From positions 1 to 64,000 of the forward strand of contig CBDDJL010000002.1 of assembly GCA_965229715.1 (NCBI GenBank): a stretch of DNA of 64,000 nucleotides, written 5' to 3'. A program made the translations under genes and the position numbers. Below, one piece after another: positions 27,433-34,699 of the stretch (position 1 is the first letter of the stretch; each line of letters starts with the position of its first letter). This stretch comes from JAVJST01 sp965229715. GTDB taxonomy: Bacteria; Pseudomonadota; Alphaproteobacteria; Rhodospirillales; Casp-alpha2. The notes beneath the pieces were generated by a model. That model saw only the letters and a program-made list of their open reading frames with translations, was not told where the DNA came from and made no database searches.

Positions 27433-28629
27433 CTATTGGTCGGGTTGTTCGGCGATCTCGGCGGCGATCGCCTCGATCTCGGCGGCCTGCGGCGTCACCT
27501 TGCCGCCGGGCTGCGCGCGCTGAATGCCATTGATGATGACCCGGTCTTCGGCGCTGAGCCCCTTGCTGACGACCCGGAGGCCTTCGTTGAGGGTGCCCAG
27601 CTCGACTTTGCGGGCGAAAACCGTGCCGCTTTCGTCGACGACCAGCACGATCTTGTTGGACTGGTCCGAGAGGACGGCGGCGTCCGGGACCATCACCGCC
27701 TCGTATTCACCCGAGCCGACGAGGCGCAAGCGGCCGAACAGGCCGGGCGCCAGCAGATAATCCGGGTTGTCGAAGATCGCCCGGCCCCGGATCGTGCCGG
27801 ACCCGAGATTGAGTTCGTTGTCGACGAAGTTCATGTGCCCGAGGCGAAGCCACGCGGTCTCGTCCATCAGACGGACGAACACCGGGTTGGCGGTCTCGCG
27901 CGAGGATGGCCGGGCGCCCTGCCGATGCAACCGCACATAGCGCAGATAATCGGCTTCGGACGCATCGAACACGAAATAGATCGGATCGAGCGACACGATG
28001 GTCGCCAGCAGGTTCGACTGGGCGCTGCCACCGGAGACAAGATTGCCGATATCGACCCGGCGGTCGGAAATACGGCCGTTGATCGGCGCGCGGACCTCGG
28101 TGAATTCGAGCTCGAGCTCGGCGAGTCGCAACCGCGCCCGGGCTGCCGAAATCGCGGCATGCTCGACATCGCGGGCGGCACGCCGCTCGTCGAGGGTTTC
28201 ACGGCTGATATGCCCGCCCTGGACCAGTCGCTCGGCGCGTTCCAGTTCGGTTGCGGCCAACTGCAGCCGGGTGCGAGCCTGCTCGATCTCGGCCTTGACC
28301 CGTTCGATCTCGGCGGCGAAGGGACGCTGATCGATCGTGAACAGCAGATCGCCCTTGTTGACGAGCTGGCCGTCGTTGAAATGGACAGCATCGAGGTAAC
28401 CCGAAACGCGCGCCCGAAGCTCGACCCGATCGACGGCTTCGAACCGGCCGGTGAACTCGTCCCAGTCGACGATGGTCTTAACGATGGGGTTGGCGACATC
28501 GACCGGCGGCGGCGGTTGCTCGGCCGGTGCCTGTGACTGTTCCTGTGCCGGCTCGCACGCGGCGAGCGCAAGCACGAGAACGGCAATGGCGCTCGTGCGC
28601 ATTCGGCGGAATAATTTTGCGACGGACAT
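27433..28629 (-). CDS. RND efflux periplasmic adaptor (membrane fusion protein), lipoprotein
   Basis: A 398-residue adaptor linking the RND pump to the outer membrane channel. The start at MSVAKLFRRM is chosen over an upstream ATG because GGCGAGAGA precedes it and it gives a proper signal. VLVLALAACEP is a lipobox with the lipidated Cys. Next come the split biotinyl-lipoyl halves (RVSGYLDAVHFNDGQLVNKG and EVRAPINGRISDR), a helical hairpin between them, and the beta-barrel. It is the first gene of the two-gene efflux operon. No TetR-type repressor is next to it. Confidence 0.93.
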   Translation of the reverse strand: MSVAKLFRRMRTSAIAVLVLALAACEPAQEQSQAPAEQPPPPVDVANPIVKTIVDWDEFTGRFEAVDRVELRARVSGYLDAVHFNDGQLVNKGDLLFTIDQRPFAAEIERVKAEIEQARTRLQLAATELERAERLVQGGHISRETLDERRAARDVEHAAISAARARLRLAELELEFTEVRAPINGRISDRRVDIGNLVSGGSAQSNLLATIVSLDPIYFVFDASEADYLRYVRLHRQGARPSSRETANPVFVRLMDETAWLRLGHMNFVDNELNLGSGTIRGRAIFDNPDYLLAPGLFGRLRLVGSGEYEAVMVPDAAVLSDQSNKIVLVVDESGTVFARKVELGTLNEGLRVVSKGLSAEDRVIINGIQRAQPGGKVTPQAAEIEAIAAEIAEQPDQ

Positions 28630-28713
28630 TCTCTCGCCCCCCTGAACAGACACCCCGACCCCCAATCTAGGTATCGTCTCGGCGGGTGTCCATCTCAGGT
28701 AGCGAATAAAGCG

Positions 28714-29847
28714 TCAGTCGCTGACCGCTTCCATCAGCAGGTTCTGGAAATGGTGCACGCCGTGCTCGGCGATGTTGCCGGCCGCCGGGTCGCAGACGAA
28801 GCGGCCCTGGTTGAAGCCGTTCGATTTCAGGCCCTTGTAGACGCTCTCGCAGAGCCCGATGTCTTCCGGCTGCAGCACCTCGTCCATGTACTTTATGGCG
28901 TCCTTCATCTGCTGGCTCGGCTCTTCCTGCAGGCAGTAGACGTCGAGGTATTCGATCGCATGATCCGGCCCGTCGGGAATGATTTGCAGGGTCATGATGT
29001 TGGCTTCGCCCGGATAGGCCCAGATGGTGACATTCGGCCAGACGAACCACGCCGCGTAACCGAAGTCGACGTCGCCCTTTTCGAAGTTGAAAGCCGCCGT
29101 TTCCGTCGAGCACGGCGCGCCGGCGATATGGCTCGACATCCAGCGCCGCGTCTTCACATCGTAGGAGTCCATATCCATCAGGTCGACCAACGCGGGATGC
29201 GCGGGCGTGCAGTGATAGCACTCAAGGAAGTTGTCGATCAGGACCTTCCAGTTGCAGTTGACGCGGTATTCGACGCGCTCTGCGAAGACCAAATCGTCGA
29301 GCGCCGGAATATAGGCCTTGATCTGGTCTTCGAGATCCTCGACGACCTCGGCGATGTCCGGCGCGTTGCCGTCGACGTTGACCCAGACGAATCCGCCGCG
29401 GGATTCGCAGCGCACGGACTTGAGGCCGTAATCCTTCTTGTCGAAGTTCGGCATGTCTTCGGTGTTGCGGGCCCGGACCAGCGAGCCGTCGAGCGCGAAC
29501 GACCAAGCGTGATACGGGCACACCATCAGGTTCGACATGCGCCCGGCCTTGTCCTTGACGATCTGGTGACCGCGGTGCTGACAGACGTTGTAGAACGCAC
29601 GGATGACATCGTCGCGGCCGCGCACGATCAGCACTTGCTCGTCGCCGATATCGACGACGACATAGTCGCCGGTCCGGGAAAGTCGGCTGACGTGACAAGC
29701 GAGCCACCAGTTGGCGTGAAACACCTTTTCGTATTCGATCGGCAGCATGGCCGGGTCGGTGTAGTAGCGCGCCGGTATAGAAAAAGATCTCGTCGGCTCC
29801 TTGTCGAAGGGCCGGTCGTCGTCGCGAAACGCCAGTACGCTGCTCAT
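28714..29847 (-). CDS. Rieske-type oxygenase alpha subunit (betaine/carnitine-demethylase-like)
   Basis: A 377-residue protein. The Rieske ligands are CQHRGHQIV near residue 89 and CPYHAWSF near 110. The catalytic iron site is NFLECYHCTPAHP near 210, close to the ExxYHC pattern of GbcA (glycine betaine), stachydrine and carnitine monooxygenases. These remove methyl or larger groups from quaternary amines. GGGAG lies before the start. A LysR gene is divergent and 96 bp away, and likely controls it. No matching flavin reductase is in the window. The exact substrate is inference, but a quaternary amine fits the betaine operon at 43-51 kb. Confidence 0.87.
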   Translation of the reverse strand: MSSVLAFRDDDRPFDKEPTRSFSIPARYYTDPAMLPIEYEKVFHANWWLACHVSRLSRTGDYVVVDIGDEQVLIVRGRDDVIRAFYNVCQHRGHQIVKDKAGRMSNLMVCPYHAWSFALDGSLVRARNTEDMPNFDKKDYGLKSVRCESRGGFVWVNVDGNAPDIAEVVEDLEDQIKAYIPALDDLVFAERVEYRVNCNWKVLIDNFLECYHCTPAHPALVDLMDMDSYDVKTRRWMSSHIAGAPCSTETAAFNFEKGDVDFGYAAWFVWPNVTIWAYPGEANIMTLQIIPDGPDHAIEYLDVYCLQEEPSQQMKDAIKYMDEVLQPEDIGLCESVYKGLKSNGFNQGRFVCDPAAGNIAEHGVHHFQNLLMEAVSD

Positions 29848-29907
29848 GGTGGTGATCTCCCGTTTGAATACATCGAATAATCTAAATGCAATTGACTTTG
29901 AGAAAAA

Positions 29908-29946
29908 TTGATCGTTTCTGATGAATATGCATAACTAATCGTTATG
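29908..29946 (+). promoter_or_regulatory. promoter and palindromic operator at the start of the LysR gene
   Basis: TTGATC (29908-29913) and ATAACT (29931-29936) are 17 bases apart. The inverted repeat CATAAC-TAATC-GTTATG (29930-29946) covers the -10 box and the start codon. The start codon is where transcription should begin and no ribosome site exists, so a leaderless message is likely. LysR proteins often bind such repeats and repress their own gene. Confidence 0.45.
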
Positions 29947-30846
29947 TACCATTTCAGAAAACGCCTGCCGCCCCTGGGTTCGCTGACCGCCTTCGAGGCC
30001 GCCGCACGCCACCAGAGCTTTACCCGCGCCGCCGACGAACTGCATCTCACCCAAGCGGCGATCAGCCGCCAGATCCGGCTCCTGGAGGAGGATCTCGGCG
30101 TCGCGTTGTTCACCCGTGCCAACCGGCGGGTACGGCTCACAGCGGAGGGTCGCCAGATGTTGCACGCGACCGCACCTGCCCTGGCCCAGGTCGCCAACGC
30201 CGCCGAGCAGGTTCGCGCCACCGGCGGCGGCGTCCGCATCAACGTCGCCACGGATCAATCGGTCGCGGCGCTCTGGTTGGCGCCCCGTCTTGGCGATTTT
30301 CGACGCACATACCCCGACACCGCCGTGCGCCTGATCGCCTCGGACGCGGTGGACGACTGTCTCGCCGATGCCAATGATATCGTCATCCTGCACGGCCAGG
30401 GTGAGTGGCCCGGATTCGAAAACCAGTTGCTGTTCGACGAGGCGGTCTTTCCGGTATGCAGCCCCGCGTTCCTCGACCGCCATGGGCCGCTTGCCGGTCC
30501 TGCCGACCTCGCCGGGCTGCCGCTCATCGAGCTTGAGGACGATCATTGGGACTGGATCAGTTGGCGCGTGTGGTTGACCGAGGCCGGTGTCGACGCCCCG
30601 GCCGAGGGCCCGCGCCTGCAGATCAACAACTACCCGCTGGTACTCGACGCGGCAGCGCGCGGCGAAGGCGTCGCGCTCGGCTGGAAGCACCTCGCCGACG
30701 GCTACATCGACGACGGCGCGCTTGTCCGCCCGATTGCCGACGCGGTCGCGACCGAGGCCGGTTATCACGTGCTGCTGCCGATGGGCCGTCCCGTCGAACC
30801 CGCCGTCAAGGCCTTCGCCGACTGGCTACGTGAAGCCGCCCTATAG
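29944..30846 (+). CDS. LysR-family transcriptional regulator (GcvA-like)
   Basis: A 300-residue regulator. The N-terminal helix-turn-helix is LTAFEAAARHQSFTRAADEL with TQAAISRQIRLLEEDLG, followed by LFTRANRRVRLTAEG, then the ligand-binding domain. The opening PPLGSLTAFEAAARH is typical of the GcvA group. It is divergent from the Rieske oxygenase and is probably its activator and its own repressor. Its 3' end overlaps the convergent amidohydrolase by six bases. Confidence 0.93.
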   Translation: MYHFRKRLPPLGSLTAFEAAARHQSFTRAADELHLTQAAISRQIRLLEEDLGVALFTRANRRVRLTAEGRQMLHATAPALAQVANAAEQVRATGGGVRINVATDQSVAALWLAPRLGDFRRTYPDTAVRLIASDAVDDCLADANDIVILHGQGEWPGFENQLLFDEAVFPVCSPAFLDRHGPLAGPADLAGLPLIELEDDHWDWISWRVWLTEAGVDAPAEGPRLQINNYPLVLDAAARGEGVALGWKHLADGYIDDGALVRPIADAVATEAGYHVLLPMGRPVEPAVKAFADWLREAAL

Positions 30847-32010
30847 CGGCAACTCCTGTTCGGCCAGATGGGCCCAGTAACTGGCGCCGGTCGCCAGTAC
30901 GGCGTCGTTGAAATCGTATTCCGGATGGTGCAGCGGATGAACGCAGGTCTCGTCGCCCTGGCCCAACAGGATATAGGCGCCGGGCCGCGCTTGCAGCATG
31001 TAGGCGAAATCCTCACTGCCGAGGATCGGCGTCTGCTTGTCGTTGACGTTGTCGTCGCCAACGGTCAGGCGCGCCGCTTCCGCCGCCCGCGCCGTCTGGT
31101 CGGCATGATTGACCAGCACCGGGTAGCCGTGACGGTAGGCGACATCAATGCTTGCGCCGTGTGCGGCAGCAAGGCCGTCGCAGATTTCGCCGATGCGGCG
31201 CTCGAGCAGCGCGCGCGTCTCTTCGTCGAGAGAGCGGACCGAGGCAACCAGTTTTGCGGTTCCGGGGATCACGTTCTCCGCCGTGCCGGCGTGGAACTGC
31301 GTGACGCTGACGACGGCCGGCGAGGTCGGCTTCACGTTGCGGCTGACGACCGTTTGCAGCAGGCCGTGCAGCTGCGCGCCGATGGCGACCGGGTCGACCG
31401 TCAGATCGGGCCACGCGGCATGACCGCCAATGCCTCCGATCGTGAACTCGACGACGTCGGACGCCGCCATGAAACCGCCGGCGTTGATGCCGAACGTGCC
31501 CTTGGCGAGACCGGTGTAGTTGTGCATGCCGTAGACCGCATCGCACGGAAACCGGTCGAAAAGCCCCTCCTCGACCATGACCCGTCCGCCACCGGCGTTT
31601 TCCTCTGCCGGCTGGAAGATGACGTTGACGACGCCGTCGAAATTTCGCGCCTCGGCCAGGTACTGCGCCGCGCCGAGCAGCATGACGGTATGCCCGTCAT
31701 GGCCGCAGGCGTGCATCCGACCGTCGTGGGTCGAGCGGTAGGGCGGAGTGCCGGCCTCGTCCATCGGCAGACAATCCAGGTCAGCGCGCAGCCCGATGCT
31801 GGCTGGGCCGTTGCCCTTGCCGCGGATGACGCCGACGACCCCGGTCCTGGCGATGCCGGTGTGGGTCTCGATCCCCCATTCCGTCAGTTTGTCGGCGACC
31901 AGCTTGCCGGTTCGGTGCTCCTCGAAACCGAGTTCGGGGTGGGCATGGATATCGTGGCGAAGCGCGGTTAACGCCTCGGTTTGCGCAGCGATAGCATCAA
32001 TCAGCGGCAT
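30841..32010 (-). CDS. M20 family metallo-amidohydrolase (hippurate/N-acyl amino acid hydrolase type)
   Basis: A 389-residue di-metal hydrolase. The metal-binding motifs are ACGHDGHTVMLLG near residue 102, QPAEENAGGG near 135, and the terminal His in VHPLHHPEYDFND near 360. The lid domain has FTIGGIGGHAAWPD. Members cleave N-acyl amino acids, hippurate or auxin conjugates. It is a single gene between the LysR regulator and an unknown membrane protein. Confidence 0.92.
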   Translation of the reverse strand: MPLIDAIAAQTEALTALRHDIHAHPELGFEEHRTGKLVADKLTEWGIETHTGIARTGVVGVIRGKGNGPASIGLRADLDCLPMDEAGTPPYRSTHDGRMHACGHDGHTVMLLGAAQYLAEARNFDGVVNVIFQPAEENAGGGRVMVEEGLFDRFPCDAVYGMHNYTGLAKGTFGINAGGFMAASDVVEFTIGGIGGHAAWPDLTVDPVAIGAQLHGLLQTVVSRNVKPTSPAVVSVTQFHAGTAENVIPGTAKLVASVRSLDEETRALLERRIGEICDGLAAAHGASIDVAYRHGYPVLVNHADQTARAAEAARLTVGDDNVNDKQTPILGSEDFAYMLQARPGAYILLGQGDETCVHPLHHPEYDFNDAVLATGASYWAHLAEQELPL

Positions 32011-32157
32011 GGTGAATTGTCCGTCGGTGAGCGGGGCGGCTGGTGACGCATCATAGACGGTTTGCCAGCCGGTCGAAGCAGTTTTCCCTCTTCATGTTCC
32101 GTGGTGTTGAGCAAGTGTGACAGGAATCGCTTCGGACACAGGCCCGCCGCCTGTATC

Positions 32158-32862
32158 ATGCGCGGTGTGACACGAATTTTCTTTTATCTCGGCTGGGTGC
32201 TTCTTGCCGCCGCTTTCATCGCCGGCGCCGCCGAGCCGCTCGCGTCCTCGACGGGATTCGGCTTTTCCAGCCTGATCGTGCCGGCGTACGACCTGTGGTA
32301 TTCGATTTCGCCGCGCACGCTGGTCGTCAGCCAGATTCGGGTCGAGAACGTATCGTCGGCAATCTGGGACCCGATGCTGACGACGCTGTTGCAACTGCCT
32401 GCGTGGTTGTTGCTCGGCGTGCCGGGCGCATTTCTCACCTGGCGGCTGCGGCCGTACCGCGCGATATCCGAAGAAATGGAGGAAGATCTCGAGCATTACC
32501 GTCAGTCACTCTTTGTCATCGAAGAACTGAGCCGGCGCGCCCGGGAGGAAGAAGACTACGATCCCGACGAGGACGACAATGCGCCCGTGCATCTGCTGTT
32601 CGATCTCGACGACCCGGAGGACGAGGACATGCGGGCGGCCTACCTGAGCGGCGACCGACAGGCAAACTATCCGGACCCGGACGAAATCGAACGCTGGCAT
32701 GAGAACATCGGACCGCATGACGGCGTGGACGGCGCTGAAGACGCAGATTTGGGCGAACGGCACGATGCTGACCGCCAGCCGAGATGGGTGACCCTGGACG
32801 ATGTCGATTACGATGATGTAACCGACAGCAATGCGCCGCGCCTGCCGCGCCGCGAATCCTGA
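32158..32862 (+). CDS. conserved-looking membrane protein with acidic cytoplasmic tail, unknown function
   Basis: A 234-residue protein. There are two predicted membrane helices, TRIFFYLGWVLLAAAFIAGA near the start and LLQLPAWLLLGVPGAFLTW near residue 85. The remaining 130 residues are strongly acidic with many Asp/Glu (EEEDYDPDEDDN, DDPEDEDM, DDVDYDDV), suggesting a disordered or metal/protein-binding tail. The start may be ATG at 32158 or GTG at 32164; neither has a good ribosome site. No recognised family. Confidence 0.7.
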   Translation: MRGVTRIFFYLGWVLLAAAFIAGAAEPLASSTGFGFSSLIVPAYDLWYSISPRTLVVSQIRVENVSSAIWDPMLTTLLQLPAWLLLGVPGAFLTWRLRPYRAISEEMEEDLEHYRQSLFVIEELSRRAREEEDYDPDEDDNAPVHLLFDLDDPEDEDMRAAYLSGDRQANYPDPDEIERWHENIGPHDGVDGAEDADLGERHDADRQPRWVTLDDVDYDDVTDSNAPRLPRRES

Positions 32863-32878
32863 TTCGGGTAACGCCAGC

Positions 32879-33415
32879 ATGACTTCACCGACAAACGGAC
32901 CCTGGGTCTGGCACGCCTACCCCGCCGAGACCCCTGACGACGCTTTTGGCCCTTTCACTCCCATCGTCGCACTGTGGCGGTCGAAGGCGCCAGCGCCCGG
33001 CGTGTTTCCACGCTGGAAGGATTTCGACATCCTCGATTTCCAGGGTTGGTGGGGTCAGCTCTCGCTTGCCGAAATGCACCGCGATCCGCTGGACCCGAAG
33101 TGGGTCTTGTGGGGATCGATGCTGACCAACTGGTGGGGCATGGATTACACGGGTCGACGGATCAGCGAACAGCCGCATCTCGACACGGTCTGGGGTCAAT
33201 TCGAACAAGAGTATTTTCAGCGGATACTCGACGAACGGCTGATCGGTTTCATCACTGGTACGCTCGAGCCGCTCGGCCGCGAATACCTGTTCGTTCGCGG
33301 CGTCGACCTACCGCTCGAAAACGACGGCGTCATCACCCACGTGATGAGCGCCTACGAACTCAGCACCGCAACCGATACCTTCGTGCCCGAGGCCGAAGCT
33401 GCGTTCATCCGCTGA
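32879..33415 (+). CDS. PAS-like (PAS_5 type) domain protein
   Basis: A 178-residue protein resembling the PAS_5 family common in Rhodospirillales. Visible are ALWRSKAPAPGVFPRWKDFD near residue 31, WVLWGSMLTNWWGMDYTG near 77, the DERLIGFITGTLEPLGREYL strand region, and a C-terminal PLENDGVITHVMSAYE. It lies 16 bp after the acidic membrane gene, so they may be co-transcribed. Ligand and role are unknown; it lacks an output domain. Confidence 0.68.
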   Translation: MTSPTNGPWVWHAYPAETPDDAFGPFTPIVALWRSKAPAPGVFPRWKDFDILDFQGWWGQLSLAEMHRDPLDPKWVLWGSMLTNWWGMDYTGRRISEQPHLDTVWGQFEQEYFQRILDERLIGFITGTLEPLGREYLFVRGVDLPLENDGVITHVMSAYELSTATDTFVPEAEAAFIR

Positions 33416-33612
33416 GGCCGGTCCGCCGGTGGCGGGCGACGATGCGGAGCCGCGAGACCAGCTCCTCGCGCTCGACGTAACAGCCGCGCAGCCAACGGTC
33501 GCCGGATCGAAAGCGGTGCGGCCGTGCAACAGGCGGCGGTTGTCGAAACCGAGCAAATCGCCGGGCCTAAGCCGCACGCGAATCTGATTGGCTGGATCAC
33601 CGGCCATCGCCA
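33405..33612 (-). pseudogene. remnant of a TauD/gamma-butyrobetaine-hydroxylase-like dioxygenase C-terminus
   Basis: On the minus strand the segment reads DPANQIRVRLRPGDLLGFDN, then RRLLHGRTAFDPA, which is the C-terminal core of gamma-butyrobetaine/TauD dioxygenases, including the distal metal His and nearby Arg. A frameshift near 33495-33508 then moves the reading to RWLRGCYVEREELVSRL and RIVARHRRTGLSG before a stop. No convincing N-terminal part is found upstream, so only about 70 residues survive. The end overlaps the PAS gene stop by 11 bp. A sequencing error could mimic the shift, but the lost N-terminus argues for decay. Confidence 0.72.
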
Positions 33613-33784
33613 GCATCGCGGACGCCATCGGGTTCACCAGTGCCGCCGCCTTCACCCGCGCCTTCAAGAAACGGTTCGGCCGGTTGCCGTCGCGGAGCCG
33701 GCGGCAGGTCCCGGGACACCCTGCCTGATCGACGGTTTTGCATTATACTGGATGTCCGTCCAATCGAACGAAAGGAGAATTGCG

Positions 33785-33976
33785 ATGGTCTACGCGGTTT
33801 CAAAGGTTGGCGACAGCAAGCTCGGCAAGATCAAGGCGCTCGAGGAGCAGTCCGGCGTCACGCTGCTTGCGTTAAGCGAGATCGATGTCGAGCCGGCTAG
33901 ACTCGCCGACGACACGCTCGACGAAATCAAGGCGCTGGAAGACGAGCTTGGCATCACTCTCGTCGCCGTCAACTAG
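33785..33976 (+). CDS. 63-residue protein of two tandem repeats, unknown function
   Basis: A small gene with AAGGAG five to ten bases before its ATG and a TATACT box 36 bp upstream of it. Residues 15-30 (KIKALEEQSGVTLLAL) and 47-62 (EIKALEDELGITLVAV) are clearly related, each a predicted helix followed by a strand. It is followed directly by two palindromic elements. No known family is recognised. The good ribosome site and the repeat make it likely to be real. Confidence 0.65.
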   Translation: MVYAVSKVGDSKLGKIKALEEQSGVTLLALSEIDVEPARLADDTLDEIKALEDELGITLVAVN

Positions 33977-34035
33977 AGTGCGATCGTTTTAGGTTGAATC
34001 ACTTCGTGATTCGCCTGAAACGTGAATCGCACTCT
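33975..34035. repeat. palindromic element 1 (61 bp)
   Basis: The ends AGAGTGCGAT and ATCGCACTCT are nearly exact complements, and the centre GAATCACTTCGTGATTC forms a hairpin with a CTTCG loop. It starts on the stop codon region of the 63-residue gene. It could be a transcription terminator-like hairpin or a member of a dispersed REP-like family. Confidence 0.65.
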
Positions 34036-34046
34036 ATTTCACATTA

Positions 34047-34100
34047 CTAGGGGCTGATTCACCACTTAGATTGGTTCAATCCAAACGGATCAGACCCTAG
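34047..34100. repeat. palindromic element 2 (54 bp)
   Basis: The outer arms CTAGGGGCTGAT and ATCAGACCCTAG pair with one mismatch and the centre TTGGTTCAATCCAA forms an inner hairpin. It lies 11 bp after element 1. The region from 34101 to 34205 holds only two short inverted repeats and no gene. Confidence 0.6.
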
Positions 34101-34205
34101 CGGCGCCAGTCCGTCCCGAAGGACGCGGCCAGTCGTTTCATGTTGGACCGGCCGGCGTTCGCCCGGCCCTGGACTTGACGCGACGATCCCGTCGTCGCCT
34201 GCGGC

Positions 34206-34595
34206 CTATTCCTTGAGCGCCGGCGTATTGGCAGCCTGTTTTTCCGCAAACGACAGACCGAGTTCGGTCAACTTGCGAAATTCGTCCGCATAGTCCTGCT
34301 GCGCGACCACCGTCCATTCGCGCTGACACTCGACGAACTCGGCGCCATCCTTGCAAGCGCACGCCTTACGCGCAAAGTCGCGCTGGCGCTCCAGACGACG
34401 CGTCAGGAAGCTCGAAACCTCGCGGTTCCAGACCGACAGCCAGTCGACATAGGCTTCGGTCGATTTGACGAACACCTCCACGACGATCTCACCCGTCCGA
34501 TCCTGTTCGACCGATAGGATCTTGCTGCGGGGTTCTCCCTTTCCCGTGGCATTGGTCTTGGTGCTGGTGCTGGTTTGCGGTTGGGTCATGCTCAT
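34206..34595 (-). CDS. phasin family protein
   Basis: A protein of about 129 residues. The start at MSMTQPQ is chosen because GGAGAG lies about four to five bases upstream; three other Met codons precede it in frame. The helical core holds WNREVSSFLTRRLERQRDF and FVECQREWTVVAQQDYADEF, the W-x-RE and CxxEW features of phasins. Phasins coat polyhydroxyalkanoate granules or act as chaperones. No PHA synthase is nearby. Confidence 0.72.
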   Translation of the reverse strand: MSMTQPQTSTSTKTNATGKGEPRSKILSVEQDRTGEIVVEVFVKSTEAYVDWLSVWNREVSSFLTRRLERQRDFARKACACKDGAEFVECQREWTVVAQQDYADEFRKLTELGLSFAEKQAANTPALKE

Positions 34596-34699
34596 CATTC
34601 TCTCCATGTCACGCCGCCCGATGCAGCGCTCAGGGATTAGTCTGACGCAGTAAGCACCGTGATGCATTGACCTGAGTCAACAGCAACCGAATTAAAAAC

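Noticed and set aside
24954..27533. 859-residue open frame opposite the RND permease
   Set aside because: Antisense shadow of a well-conserved transporter; composition is rich in Arg, Asp and His and shows no domain.
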